Source: Ephemerocybe angulata (Eukaryota > Basidiomycota > Agaricomycetes > Agaricales > Psathyrellaceae). Taken from it: 64,000 nucleotides of DNA. How positions within the stretch are numbered: position 1 is the stretch's first letter; every line of letters begins with the position of its first letter. The position numbers and the translations under genes were made by a program. This document shows positions 1 to 10,169 of this stretch, piece by piece. The stretch lies in the NCBI GenBank assembly GCA_013368325.1, contig JAACJK010000167.1, forward strand, positions 1 through 64,000, given 5' to 3'. A model generated the notes under the pieces. The model saw only the letters and a list, made by a program, of their open reading frames with translations. It ran no database searches and had not been told where the DNA came from.

Positions 1-4
1 TATT

Positions 5-160
5 TGCAATTCGGCACCATCGTCTCCAAGTGGGGTTCTAATCCAGTCTCATCAAGGCGCATGGGCTCACCGTCGTGCTTTGGTCGTGCTTAGCGCGTCA
101 TTTCCAATTCAGCACCCGGCGCGGGCCTCAATCCAATCTTATCAAGGCGCATGGGCTCAC
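5..160. repeat. Imperfect direct repeat at the window's left edge
   Basis: The segment ending in atcaaggcgcatgggctcac occurs at 51-70 and again at 141-160. The shared block begins near a CAATTC at 7 and 105, so the offset is roughly 90-98 bases with small indels. A short atggctcac reiteration follows. No coding function is visible and the repeat may extend left of the window. Confidence 0.6.
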
Positions 161-304
161 ATGGCTCACATGGGGAACGATGATACAAGGGAGGCAGGAG
201 TCATGTGGGATCGTTCCAGGGTCTCATGGCACCCGCTGTTTCGCTCGAACCCATCCCTCTCCATATAGCCTGGCACCGTTAGCCAACGACAACTCAACAT
301 CATC

Positions 305-1998
305 ATGGCTCCTTCCAAACGTCGACAACCAACCAAAGAGCCGAAGCCCGCCAAAAAGCTTCACTGCCGTCGATGTGATGGTAGCCCACTCCTGACTGAG
401 TGTGCTCACAGCCGCAAGGCTCAAGCAGGTGTACGTTTTGCATTCGCGTACGGGATATCTCTCTAAAGGCTATCAATAGCCTCCCCCCGCTGGTCAGAAC
501 CCTCATCGATCCAACACTCGCTGTCCAAGGTCCAGCACTCGCAGCTCAACAAGGTGCGCCCCGTGCACATTAAAATATCTCATCAATTTATACCTTCCTC
601 GTAGTGCCGATGTACCAATTTCAATTTGGACAAAGTAAGTTAGAATTAGGTTGTTCTCGTTGTCCTTTGCTGATCCATCAAACCTCTCTCAGTGAACCCG
701 TACGCCTTCAACTTCAACCCACCTCAGCAACTCCTGCTGGAGTTCAGAGCTACCCCCTGGAACTCCAAGTGCTCCGGTGTATCAGTTCCCTCCCGGGTGT
801 AAGTTGCTCTTCCTTCGCGAATCGCGGACGCGTGCACATTCTAACATCCCAATCAGATACCCCAATGTCGCACCCTGGCTCTTCAACCCCGCCTCCTATG
901 GCTTGCGGACCCGCGCCTCCGTCTGCTACTGCACCGCCTGCCGGAACTGACCAGTCTCCTTCAACCGTCGGTGGTGCGCCTCTGACGCCCAGAGTAACGC
1001 CTACAACGTCGATCTCTCCCTTCTGGACGACGATATTCCAGCCCCCGTCCTGCGACACAGGATTTACAGCCCCGTCCTGCGACACAGGCTGGCTCATGCC
1101 CTCCGCATGTGCTGTGCCAGAGCCCGCCGGCGCAGTCCCACTCCGGATGGCGAACTTGAAACCTCTGATGTAACATCACAGCCCGCACCCTCTGTAACGA
1201 CTAGTCCCACGCCTCTCGTTGACGACCATGTGGACTCTGTGTCCCAGCATGGGCAAAAGCGCCCCGCGAGGATTCGATGAACAGTTCCCCCGCACCGCCT
1301 CCAAGAAACGGGCCTATGCATCCGGTGCGAAGCCAATCTTCGACTGATTGAGGGAGTGGGTCGCGTGCCCGGAACTGGCGTGCGTCCCTTCTTTTTTCTG
1401 TCGATCGTGCTGACCTGTTTCATCCCTGTCTTAGGTTTGGCCCGTAAGCGCCCATTGCTCCCGGAAATTGTGGATAACGCCCGCGCGACGAAGTGTTATT
1501 CCGGTTGGTCCATGACCTCATGTCCCGCGTTCGTACCGTTCCTATCATTGCACCCCTAATTTCATGAGCTAATAAGGAACCTAGTGCGAGAGCATCTCCA
1601 TTCGATCAGGTTGCTGGATGTATGTTGCCGTGCAGCATCCATCTGCTCGGACTCCCTTCACGCATTATTCGTCCCCAAAGCTCCGTGCTGAAGCTCCGGC
1701 TGCGCTCGCGTCCTTTCATAAGGATGTTAGCATGACAATGACCAGTCTAGTCCGCGCTGACCGTAAGGCCAAGGTTGAATCTATCGTTGAGGCGTTGAGA
1801 AACAAGGCGAGCGGAGGCCGCTGAAGCCAAGACAGCTGCCACGGAGCAAAAGCTGGCACTGGCGAACGAGAGGTTGGAGGAGCTGGAAAGAAGGCTGGAA
1901 TCGTTGACTGTCATCACGGAGGAGAACGAACTGTACCCGCCCGAGACGAGCCGGAGGATGACGAAGAGGAGTTCTCTGAAACTGAAGAACCCCTGTAG
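305..1998 (+). pseudogene. Decayed multi-exon hypothetical gene
   Basis: A plausible first exon starts at 305 (MAPSKRRQPTKEPKPAKK) and contains a Cys/His-rich stretch, HCRRCDG...TECAH, that could bind zinc. It ends at a GTGTAC donor. Short exons follow (around 460-540, 605-635 and 693-800), then a Pro/Thr-rich part around 865-1170 with a 27-base internal duplication (ccgtcctgcgacacagg near 1047 and 1074). The C-terminal part (about 1690-1998) is Ala/Glu-rich coiled coil ending in an acidic tail. It is readable only by changing frame twice, near 1800 and again near 1930-1950. These frame breaks and weak splice sites indicate decay. I do not recognise the family. An unusual splice pattern could rescue part of it. 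Confidence 0.45.
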
Positions 1999-2265
1999 CC
2001 ACCCTCCATTACCTCAAACCTTTTTCCTGTCACCATCGAAATGATATCTTTTATCCTTTGCCCTTCATTCGATATTTGAGTTACTGTCTATAATCACATA
2101 AGTATTGATAAAGTCACGCTCGACGTCAGTTAATACCTTCCTGGTAGCTCAGAACGGAGTTCAACAGAAAGAGAAGGAGTATAACATCCCTTGGATGTCA
2201 ACTTGCATGCCATTCAATCTAACAAATGTGATCTCTGATAGTACAGGTCACCCTCGCTATACAAA

Positions 2266-3074
2266 TCATAAATTCGTCGTGCCCACGGAACCTGCCATGT
2301 CCTCCAAGTCCTGAATCATCTCCACAGCTTGGTCTATTTTGGCACCCAGCGCTTCGAGCTCACCAAGTTGAGCTGCTGCTCCCACCTCCAATGAGATATC
2401 TTGCTCATGGTAAACACCTTCTCGAAGCCGGATTAGGCGCGGCAAGACCAATACAAGGTCCTCGACCACACTCTCGATGTACCGAGCTGAAATATCCTCC
2501 AGGAACTCGCGAAGCGACCTATTTTCCAGCATGTCCTTGTAGGATGTGAGGAGAAATTTGGTATGCCCTTCCAGATGTCCCTCGAGGCCGGCGGCTAACC
2601 ACTGCAGTGCTAAGAAACACAGTTCCTATGAGGTATGGAATGGCATTTGTCGCTCGTTTAACACACCTTAAATCACTCGCCGGTTTCGATTGTTTGCTAC
2701 TACTGCCTTCATTCTTTGGGGCAGATTTCCTTCTAGAAATGTACACCCATTTTTGAGAGCGCATCCATGTATACAATCAATGAAGTACGCACCGCTGATA
2801 TGACCGATTGCTTTTCTGACGATGTCGTACTTGCGCTCCTCGTCAGATTTAACAACTTTTACTTTCTCATGCTTCGAAGGATCGTTACGCCTTTTGGCTG
2901 CATATTCTGCTTCCTGGAAATGGAGATGTTCTCCCGGAATCTGCAATAAAGTCAGTTGGACGGCGTAAGTGGTACAAGGATGCCGGGCCCTAACCGTTCA
3001 TAGTACTTCCTGCTTCGTTCGCATGCAGCGGCCTTTTTCTCCTCCTCCGTTTTATAGAGAACAGGGCGCCCCAT
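2266..3074 (-). CDS. Hypothetical three-exon gene (MGRP...TEEE family)
   Basis: Read on the minus strand. Exon 1 begins at 3074 with MGRPVLYKTEEEKKAAACER followed by SRKYYER, a basic motif resembling the N-termini of multicopy small hypothetical proteins in Agaricomycetes (from memory). Exon 2 covers about 2962-2686 (KRRNDPSKHEKVKVV, then GHISGAYFIDCIHGCAL). Exon 3 runs from about 2634 to the stop at 2266 and is leucine/glutamate-rich (LEGHLEGHTKFLLTSYKDML, then VVEDLVLVLPRLIRLREG), probably helical. The intron between exons 2 and 3 is clean: GTGATT...ATAG, about 51 nt, phase 0. The first intron does not keep frame with its best donor (GTTAGG) and acceptor (TTGCAG), so there is either a one-base indel or a missed site. 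Function unknown. Confidence 0.5.
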
Positions 3075-3963
3075 TTCAGCTATACTAGAATTTACTATAC
3101 CAGCTGTAGTGAGTGCGCAGTCTGGACGACCCGTACTCGAGTGGGGGTGGGGTGAGCTTGATGGTTGTTGCTAAAGTCGAACCGGTAAGATTCACAGTTC
3201 CGCGTCTGACTGCGCGTTTCGTCTCACGTTTACTCCACCATCAAGACTGTTCATGCTCTCCAGGCTCGCTCAATACATTAAAGTAAAAGTATGTACGTAG
3301 AATAATAAATGAATAGCACACAGTACATGCTATGAAAAAATCTAGACATATATAACATATATCATACTAAACCAAGTGACAAAGGAAGGGCGTCAAGTCG
3401 CACCTTGCCAGCTCGGATTTAGCAACAGTAGAATGAGGTACGCACCCTTTCACTGTCAGACACTGCTCGTTAAACTTCTTGCAGATCATCTTACTGAACT
3501 GTAGAATACTGGCGGAAAATGAGTGCTCGTACGTCGCATATGAACGCACATGTACTTCGCGCACAAGGGGGCGCGCACTGGCTGCCTGATGTCCCTGCTG
3601 TCACAAAAGGAAGGTGTGAGCCTAGCTTTAGACTACCCTGCGAGTCTCACTGAATTTATAGTGGCGTGGAAGGTGTCAAGAGATGAAAGTACTTTGTACG
3701 TCGCTTCACGCACGTACTCACTGCCTAATGTACTCGCTATCGCTAGAGGATGGCGCGAGGCTTACTGGAGAATTATCTGAGTATAGTTTTGCTGGTCTAA
3801 ATCACTGAGATACATAATATCTTCGAAATCCTACAAAGGGCTGTGTGTGATAGGGCGGGAACGTCAAGAGGCGCTCACAAATATCGCAGAGGCGCGCAAC
3901 AAAGCTCCGTAACGGCATATGCCATGACGGATCACATCAACCTCCGGCGGAATCTGATCTATC
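3075..3963. other. Intergenic, no supported gene
   Basis: Only short open frames without family resemblance or paired splice signals. The stretch is A+T-rich around 3290-3370 and holds scattered gcgcac/gtacgt words near 3540-3730 that do not form a regular repeat. Confidence 0.5.
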
Positions 3964-4968
3964 ATGCATTCTCCCCGTGACCTTGCACACTCTTTCATCG
4001 ACACCACCATCGACAATACCATAGCAACCCCACATCAGCAGATGCATCCCAGGTTTTGCCATCTCGAGAGCTTCCTCTCCTCCCTGTGTAAGTCTTCCAA
4101 GTATCACAGCAGCTACTCCTAATAATGCGAATAGTGCTGTAGGTCAGCGCAAAAACGTAAAGCTCAGGGGGACCACGTAGGCCGGCAGGCCCAAGAAGAT
4201 GTCGGAGCAGTATAAGGAGTAAGTCACTGCACTGCGAGAAGGACTGTAGCCTGATTTTTCCCGCATCCTGTGTAGATCTGTGGCTCGGGGGAAGGAGCTA
4301 AGGGATGCAGGCTTAGAGGAAGACCTCGTTATCATCAAGAGTCCGTCAGGGAGACACACGCTTGGCCGTCGTTACGTGCCCATCGGTACAGTTCCAGCTT
4401 ATCCCTCGTTGGGTGATAGATCTTCGCCCAGGAAGAGCAACACGTCTGCAGTAGCCAAGTGCGTATTCCCTTTTCTTTCTCGATATATGTGCCTGCCTGA
4501 TACGTTTCATGTTAGAGCCAGTCAAGCTGGAAGGTCTGGGAAGGGTCGCAGTACTTTATCTGCTGATGACGAGTACGTGTATCTACTGTTCGTTATTTAC
4601 CACCACCTCATCACACTCCCCACACAGTCCTTTTGGTGTGGCGGCTTTTGGAATAGATGGAAGGTCTGGGACTTCATCTGCTGTTGACGAGTACGTGTAT
4701 CTACTGTTCGTTATTTACCACCACCTCATCACACTCCCCACACAGTCCTTTTGGTCTGGCGGCTTTTGGAATAGATCCTGATTTAAATGACCCATTCCCA
4801 GAGGCATTAGATTCGTCAGAGGATGAGTATGATAGCGATGGCAGTAGTGAAACGGGGGTTAGCGTGCTGGGACGGATCTCAAGCCAAGCGAACGAGGAGA
4901 GTGTCGGCCTGGAGGCCAAAATTAGCGAAGACGAGCACGAGGCTGAGGCCACTGAGTTTCAGGAGTAG
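3964..4968 (+). CDS. Hypothetical gene with tandemly duplicated exon plus intron; possible in-frame stop
   Basis: ATG at 3964 opens an exon ending at a GTAAGT donor (about 4086). After the intron the frame continues QRKNVKLRGTT, then meets TAG at 4178-4180, then reads on as AGRPKKMSEQYKE into SVARGKELRDAGLEEDLVII. Splice phases on either side agree, so the TAG is either a real inactivating stop or translation begins at the later methionine (MSEQYKE). Further exons give ASQAGRSGKGRSTLSADD, then two near-identical exons PFGVAAFGIDGRSGTSSAVD and PFGLAAFGID, each preceded by the same 55-base intron. The last exon has an acidic, disordered tail (SSEDEYDSDGSSE...EATEFQE) and stops at 4968. No domain is recognised. 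Correct phases across five introns argue for a real or recently active gene. Confidence 0.5.
4563..4776. repeat. 118-bp tandem duplication containing one intron and one small exon
   Basis: gagtacgtgtatctactgtt occurs at 4571 and 4689, and gaatagat at 4651 and 4769, giving an exact 118-base offset. The unit contains an exon end (GATGACGA), the intron (gtacgtg...cacacag) and the next exon (tccttttggt...). Both copies keep donor, acceptor and phase. Confidence 0.9.
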
Positions 4969-5466
4969 ATTAAGAATAGCATCGAGTTCCCATATACATA
5001 CCGCGCACTCATGGACATGGTTTCGATGGGGGTTTTGGGGCCCAAATACCTGGGTTCTGGAACGGTGGCCTTGACCCCGAGAATCGCTCAATGCTCAGGG
5101 TTGGGCCTGGTTGGGCATATGATTTTTTTCAAGTCTGTTACCATATGATCTTTTTATTTTTTAACCCCAAGCGCGGAGCAGTTGGCGCCCGTCCATATGA
5201 TACACAGGGATCAACTTCGCGAAGATCACTGATGAGAATCTACACGGTCATGTGGTGGTAAAATGAACCGCGACGCGACGGCATCAGGCTGCCCTATCTG
5301 AATCATCTATGTCGAAGTGAAAGGCCAAGTTCAACCCACTTGGATTCGTCTCATGCCACAAGGTACACAGCCAGTATATCTCTCTTCTATTTCCGTTGTA
5401 CAGAGCATTAAAGGCCTACCACAGCGTTTTTACAGTCGATGAGCAAGATGGGTCGTATCAACCACA

Positions 5467-5690
5467 GCCATCGGACGCGCATACAATCGTCAAGATGTCT
5501 ACTTAGCTTAAGATTGCATGCGTGTCGCGAGCATGCATGTCTCCTCCGGGCTCCTGGTATCAGCTGGTATCAACGACCGCCATCGGACGCGCATCCAATC
5601 GTCAAGATGTCTTGTTCGCCTCATGAATGGACGCGTGTTGCGCGCACTCGTGTCTCCTCCCTTCCATATGCTCTCATCGGCCGGCCGTGC
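5467..5690. repeat. Two-copy direct repeat, 112-bp offset
   Basis: gccatcggacgcgcat is found at 5467 and 5579, each followed by an almost identical caatcgtcaagatgtct. Similarity continues into the chtgtctcctcc-like stretches after each copy with more divergence. It lies in the spacer (4969-5807) between two hypothetical genes, where I see no convincing coding sequence. Confidence 0.75.
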
Positions 5691-5807
5691 CCCTTGGACC
5701 TTTTCACGGATAGTAAACGACCCCAAATGGACGTTCCTGCCCCCATCCTTTGTCTACACTCCCACTCAGACGTGAAACCGACTCTCTGAAAGCATTGAAT
5801 ACCCAGA

Positions 5808-8641
5808 ATGTCCGCTCAACCAACGTCCGCTCAAGGTGTGTGCTTTCGAGGTGTATTCAGGGTCCGATACTTACAGCGCGTACAGCTGTCATGGACGCCT
5901 TCCTAGAGAGCAATCGGCTCCTCCCCTACTCTGAAAAAATTGGTGTGTAGGGCACTCGCGACGACGCGCATGTAACTAAATGGTCTTGACAGCGTCCCTT
6001 GAAGCAGCGTTCAAGTTCTCCACGGGAGAACTTGAAGACTTGGAAAAAGGAGGGACTTCGCTCGATCGCAGAAGTTGACCTATTCGCACATTTCGAGGAA
6101 GGTCAACATCATGAAACAACGGTTGGCTGGTATTGAAGGCGCCATGGCGCAAGTGAGGTCTGAGGAGAGAGGTTCATCTCTATCTCCTGTGCCAGAGGAC
6201 TCCGAGTCCGCGGCTCCTTCCTCGCTCAACCAAGCCGCTGCGCCCCCTCAAGCCGGAGGAGTCAGCTCCACTCCTCCCCCCGTCAACACTGACCGCCACC
6301 CGGACAACGAGGCGACTGCGACTTCTGAGGTCGTCAGTTCCGCCTCTCCCCCCTCGCTCAACCAAGCCACTGCGCTCCCTGAAGCCGGAGGCGTCGGCTC
6401 TACTCCTCCCCCCGTCAACGAGACCTCTGCGGCTCTCCCTCCGGTCAGCGAGCCCACTGCACCTCCTGGAGCCGTCAACACTGCAGTTCCGCCGGTCGAA
6501 GAGGCCACCGCCACCCCTCCGGTCAACGAGGTCACTGCGCCCTCTCGAGTGGTGGATCCCGCTTCTCCTCCAGTCAACGAGGTCACTGCTCCCTCTGAGG
6601 TCGTCGATCCCGCTTCTCCTCCAGTCAACGAGGTCACTGCTCCCTCTGAAGTCGTCGATCCCGCTTCTCCTCCAGTCATCAACGCGGTCGTTCCTCCGGT
6701 CCCTGTGCCCGCTAACGTTGTAGAGGCCGTCATCCCGCCGACCGCTCCGACCGCTGCGCCTGTTGGAGTAGTTGATGCGGCGCTTCCCCCTGTCACCGAG
6801 ACCTCCGCACCTCTTACTCCAAATGTCGTTCCCACCACAACTGGTGTCATCAAGCCTGAGGCACAGGAGGTTGTACTTCCTCCTGCATCTTCCTTTGTTC
6901 CCCCAGTCGGTCAAGGTTCGTGTGATACCCGTTCATGACTACAATATGAGCTAACGTACATTCAAGCTCCTTTGACTCGTGTGAAGCCAGAGGCACAGGA
7001 GGTTGCCGTTCCTCTCCCTGAACGCCCCGTGCCCGTACGTCCAGCCCAACAAGGTATGTGTCCATCTCTCTACACACCATTTCTCTGAGTAAGAGCTGAC
7101 GTTGTCCCAAGATCCTATGCAGCCTGTCAAACCCGAGCACAGGAGGCCGCTCTTCCTCCTCCCGCGAGTGGCGCGCCGCCCATCGCTACAGCCCAGCAAG
7201 GTACGCCTCCGGATCCGTAAACACTGTTCATTCAATTGGAACTCACGATCATACAAAATTCATAGTACATATCAAGCCCAAGGTGGAGGCTGCCGATCGT
7301 CTCCCTCCTAAAGGTTCAAACAAGCGAAAGCCGGATGCTGACTTGGAGGTCATTGTGATCTCGAGTGACTCCGATACCCCAGGGCCTGTGAAGCCCACCG
7401 TAAAACGTACGTGTTCTGAAGTTATGTGCATCTCAGTTGTACCTTGACGGCTAATACGAACCTTCTTCTCTAGGCGCCAAACGAACGGGGCCCAAGGCCG
7501 GTGCAAAAGGCAAGGGAAAATCGAAAATGAAGCCAGAGGACGAGGGCATGCGGTTGATCGATGACGCCGATTTCCAATTACTTCGCGAGGGATCAGAACC
7601 TGAGTCGGTGCCTCAGATCCTTACGAAGGCGGAGCTCGCGGAGGAGGACAATAAATTTGCACGTGAGTTTGTCCGTCCACGCTTCGTCCAAAAAAAGAGT
7701 TATTGACAATGTCCTTCCTCACAGTGGCCGGCGAGAATTCTATGCACAACTTCATCACTCACAATCTCATGCTATCTGGTCGGATCCGTAGCAAGGCCCG
7801 GAAGGTCCAGGAGTACCTGCCGGAGTCTGCCACGACATCTCGCATCCTGGCCATGTCTATGTTTCTCTTGGACAACGGCACCGGTCAGACAAAGTGCGCG
7901 TATCACAGCGTCCTCGATCACCAGTGCCTCGTCAACGACCAGGACAGCAGGGAGCTGAAAGGGACGGTTAGGAAGCCTAAGTTCGACAAGAAGGTCACCG
8001 GTGTTCCCTTCAGTCCATCGCAGACAACGACCGCCCTTCCTTCGTCGGTCGCCAAGGTTCCAGGGCCAGCCAAAAGTCTTGTAATCAAGAGGCTGCCATC
8101 GCATAACGACAACCCGCACAAGGTCCCGCCAGTCGTCAGCGGCATGGGCGAAGCCGAACTGCTCACCTTCTTCCGCAAGATAGGTGAAGCATACTACTTG
8201 CACTGTGGGTGCGAGTTGGAGACGTGTCTCCTCGACTTCTACCTGTGGAAGAGCAGCCCCATGCTTGTCTCCCCCTCGACCGGCGCAATGGAATACTTCG
8301 GCGTTTCTCCAGACCCTAGGCACCGGGGTCACTTCAACCATATCTTCCGGGCCTTGAGGATTAGGGTCGACGACTTGTACCTGTTTGACAGGAACGGCGT
8401 CCGAAGGGATACGTCCAATGCCCCCGAAGCGCTTCTCAACTGGTACTCTTACCATGGCCTGACTCTCCCCTCCCCCGCTCCTCCCACCCCTCAGCCCAAG
8501 CAACGACAGAAGCCCCAGTACGTCGAGATTGACGATCTTCCCACCCCGGGACCTTCGGGTCACAGGAGCTTTGCGGACCTATCCCTTTCGGAAGCCGAGG
8601 ACGTGGACATGGGCGACGAGGAGATGGACTTGGGCTCGTAA
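5808..8641 (+). CDS. Pro/Val-rich repeat protein with SUMO-interaction-like motif; probable frame break near 6074
   Basis: Start at 5808 (MSAQPTSAQ), then exons encoding MDAFLESNRLLPYSEKI and SLEAAFKFSTGELEDLEK. Near 6074 the frame runs to TGA (DRRS*) while the long downstream frame opens as KLTYSHISRKVN, so one base seems lost or a splice is missed. The main exon (to about 6913) encodes a low-complexity region of PPVNE/APSEVVDPAS units, with a 17-residue unit three times at 6522-6674. Several short exons follow; introns are gttcgt, gtatgt, gtacgc, gtacgt and gtgagt. One contains DLEVIVISSDSD, matching the hydrophobic core plus acidic flank of a SUMO-interacting motif. The last exon (about 7724-8641) encodes some 300 residues with a basic linker and acidic C-terminus (EDVDMGDEEMDLGS). 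Family unknown; probably nuclear. Confidence 0.6.
6522..6674 (+). repeat. 51-bp coding minisatellite, three copies
   Basis: The unit gtcaacgaggtcactgc... encodes VNEVTAPSEVVDPASPP. The first copy differs slightly (SRV for SEV). The copies are in frame within the Pro-rich exon, so copy-number change would alter protein length without breaking the frame. Confidence 0.85.
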
Positions 8642-8837
8642 TTTATCTACCGATCTTTGTTTTCTTTCTGCGTCTCTCGAATTTTATCTGCCTTTCTTTC
8701 ACTGTGCGCGACAAACACTAAGAGATCTGAGATTTGAGACAAACGTGGCGATACAAAAGAGTAGATTCGACGTATGGTACATGCTATCAACCTCTGAGTT
8801 CCTTCGGCCACTTGCCGGGCCCAACCACTGCTTGATA

Positions 8838-9940
8838 TCAGCTTCGTGTCCACTTGACGGTAAAATATAAGTACACACCGGTTTGTATCCTTTCAGACGA
8901 ACCACATGACGAAGGGACGTTTAAGTTCCACGTTATCGAAGGAATGCGAGAACCGTAGCTTCCAGCGTCGGTGAAGTGGACGGAGTACATCAGGAGGTCG
9001 GGATACGCCCTGGAGAGTGCGGGGCAGGAGGGGTTCATTGGGCAAAGGTGACGTCCAATCGCGCGCGTTGCGTTTTCGAACATGGTAAAACCGTGGCCAA
9101 CGAGCCTATCAAACACGGGGATGTCGAACGTTGATGAGCCGTCTTCAGGGATGACGATGGTGAAAAGCCCCTTGCGAGCCTCGGTGAGTTCGGGATAAAG
9201 GCAAACCGCGTCGTTGGAGGTGATGAAATTCATGAGGGCGGTTGTTGGGGCTTCGGTGATTAACGCAATAGGGGGGACACGACATTGTATGAATAGAATC
9301 TCTCGGTCGAGCGTCGTATTGACCATGCGGAAGATCTTGACGATGTTGTCTCCGTATCCGTAGTGGCGGTATCCCAGCACCGTACATTTCTCATACGTGT
9401 GGAGGAGCGTGTCGACAAGGCGGTAGCCATTTCCCCGATCATCCGATGCATCGTTGTCGTCGTAAACCTGTTGGTGTGGGGCACCCAAGTCCGGGTGGGA
9501 GTCGGTGCTCGTCTGTGTATACACCTCCAGGACGCGAGGCATTGGGACTTCCTCGGCAAAGATTCGAAGAGCCGCCATGCCTCCGATCACAGCCCCGTAG
9601 TACTGCATGGACTCGAGAAAGGGAGCGGGATCGAGCCCAAAGGTCCGGAGGGTGTTGCGCACGCGTGTAGTGACCGGGGTGGCTACCAACTTCTCCATGT
9701 GAAGGCACGAGTCGTGTAGGGAGCGACGGTCAGAGAAAGGGAGCAAGGAGACGATGAAGAGGGAGAGATCGAGAGGAAGGCGAAGTATTGGTGCGTCCTT
9801 GTCAGACGCTGACAGAAGGCGGTCATGAATACGACTGAATCAGACCTATCGGGAGACTTACTATGTCGCTTGTTACAGAAGCTGCACCACTCCAGCTCCT
9901 CCCGGTACGGATAACGCTGAACGAGCCTTCGGATGCGCAT
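8838..9940 (-). CDS. Hypothetical protein, degenerate nucleotidyltransferase-like fold
   Basis: Minus strand. The start at 9940 gives MRIRRLVQRYPYREELEW with a CSFCNKRH zinc-knuckle-like pair. A GTAAGT...CAG intron (about 9860-9806) joins to SDKDAPILRLPLDLSLFIVS and the long exon ending at 8838, about 350 residues in all. Within it, YYGAVIGGMAALRIF followed by RVLEVYT aligns by eye with the GAVISGS.AL...DLDIYV pattern of a large Agaricomycete family with a nucleotidyltransferase-like core (recalled, not searched). The catalytic-type GS and DxD residues are replaced here (GG, and LEV for DxD). The copy is therefore predicted to be catalytically inactive, if the family assignment holds. The C-terminus is conventional (WNLNVPSSCGSSERIQTG). 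Confidence 0.55.
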
Positions 9941-10169
9941 CGGGGATGGGACAGGTAGGAGTGAAACGTAGGGAGTGAAGTGGGAGGGAGACGGGAAGTG
10001 TCGCGCGTACAATGGGTGCAATTCAAGGTTTCCCACGCCCCATCTGGCAGCCCCTCTCGGCGATGCTCGACGAGGCACACGACATTTGTCGGCGGGTCTC
10101 CGTGACACGGAAGGGGTCAGCACAGAACGGTACACAGACCCGTGAGCTGAAAGTCAGATAATAATAAGG

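Noticed and set aside
6180..6914. Long minus-strand frames opposite the Pro/Val repeat
   Set aside because: Compositional shadow of the repeat-rich plus-strand exon, whose flanking exons splice in phase.
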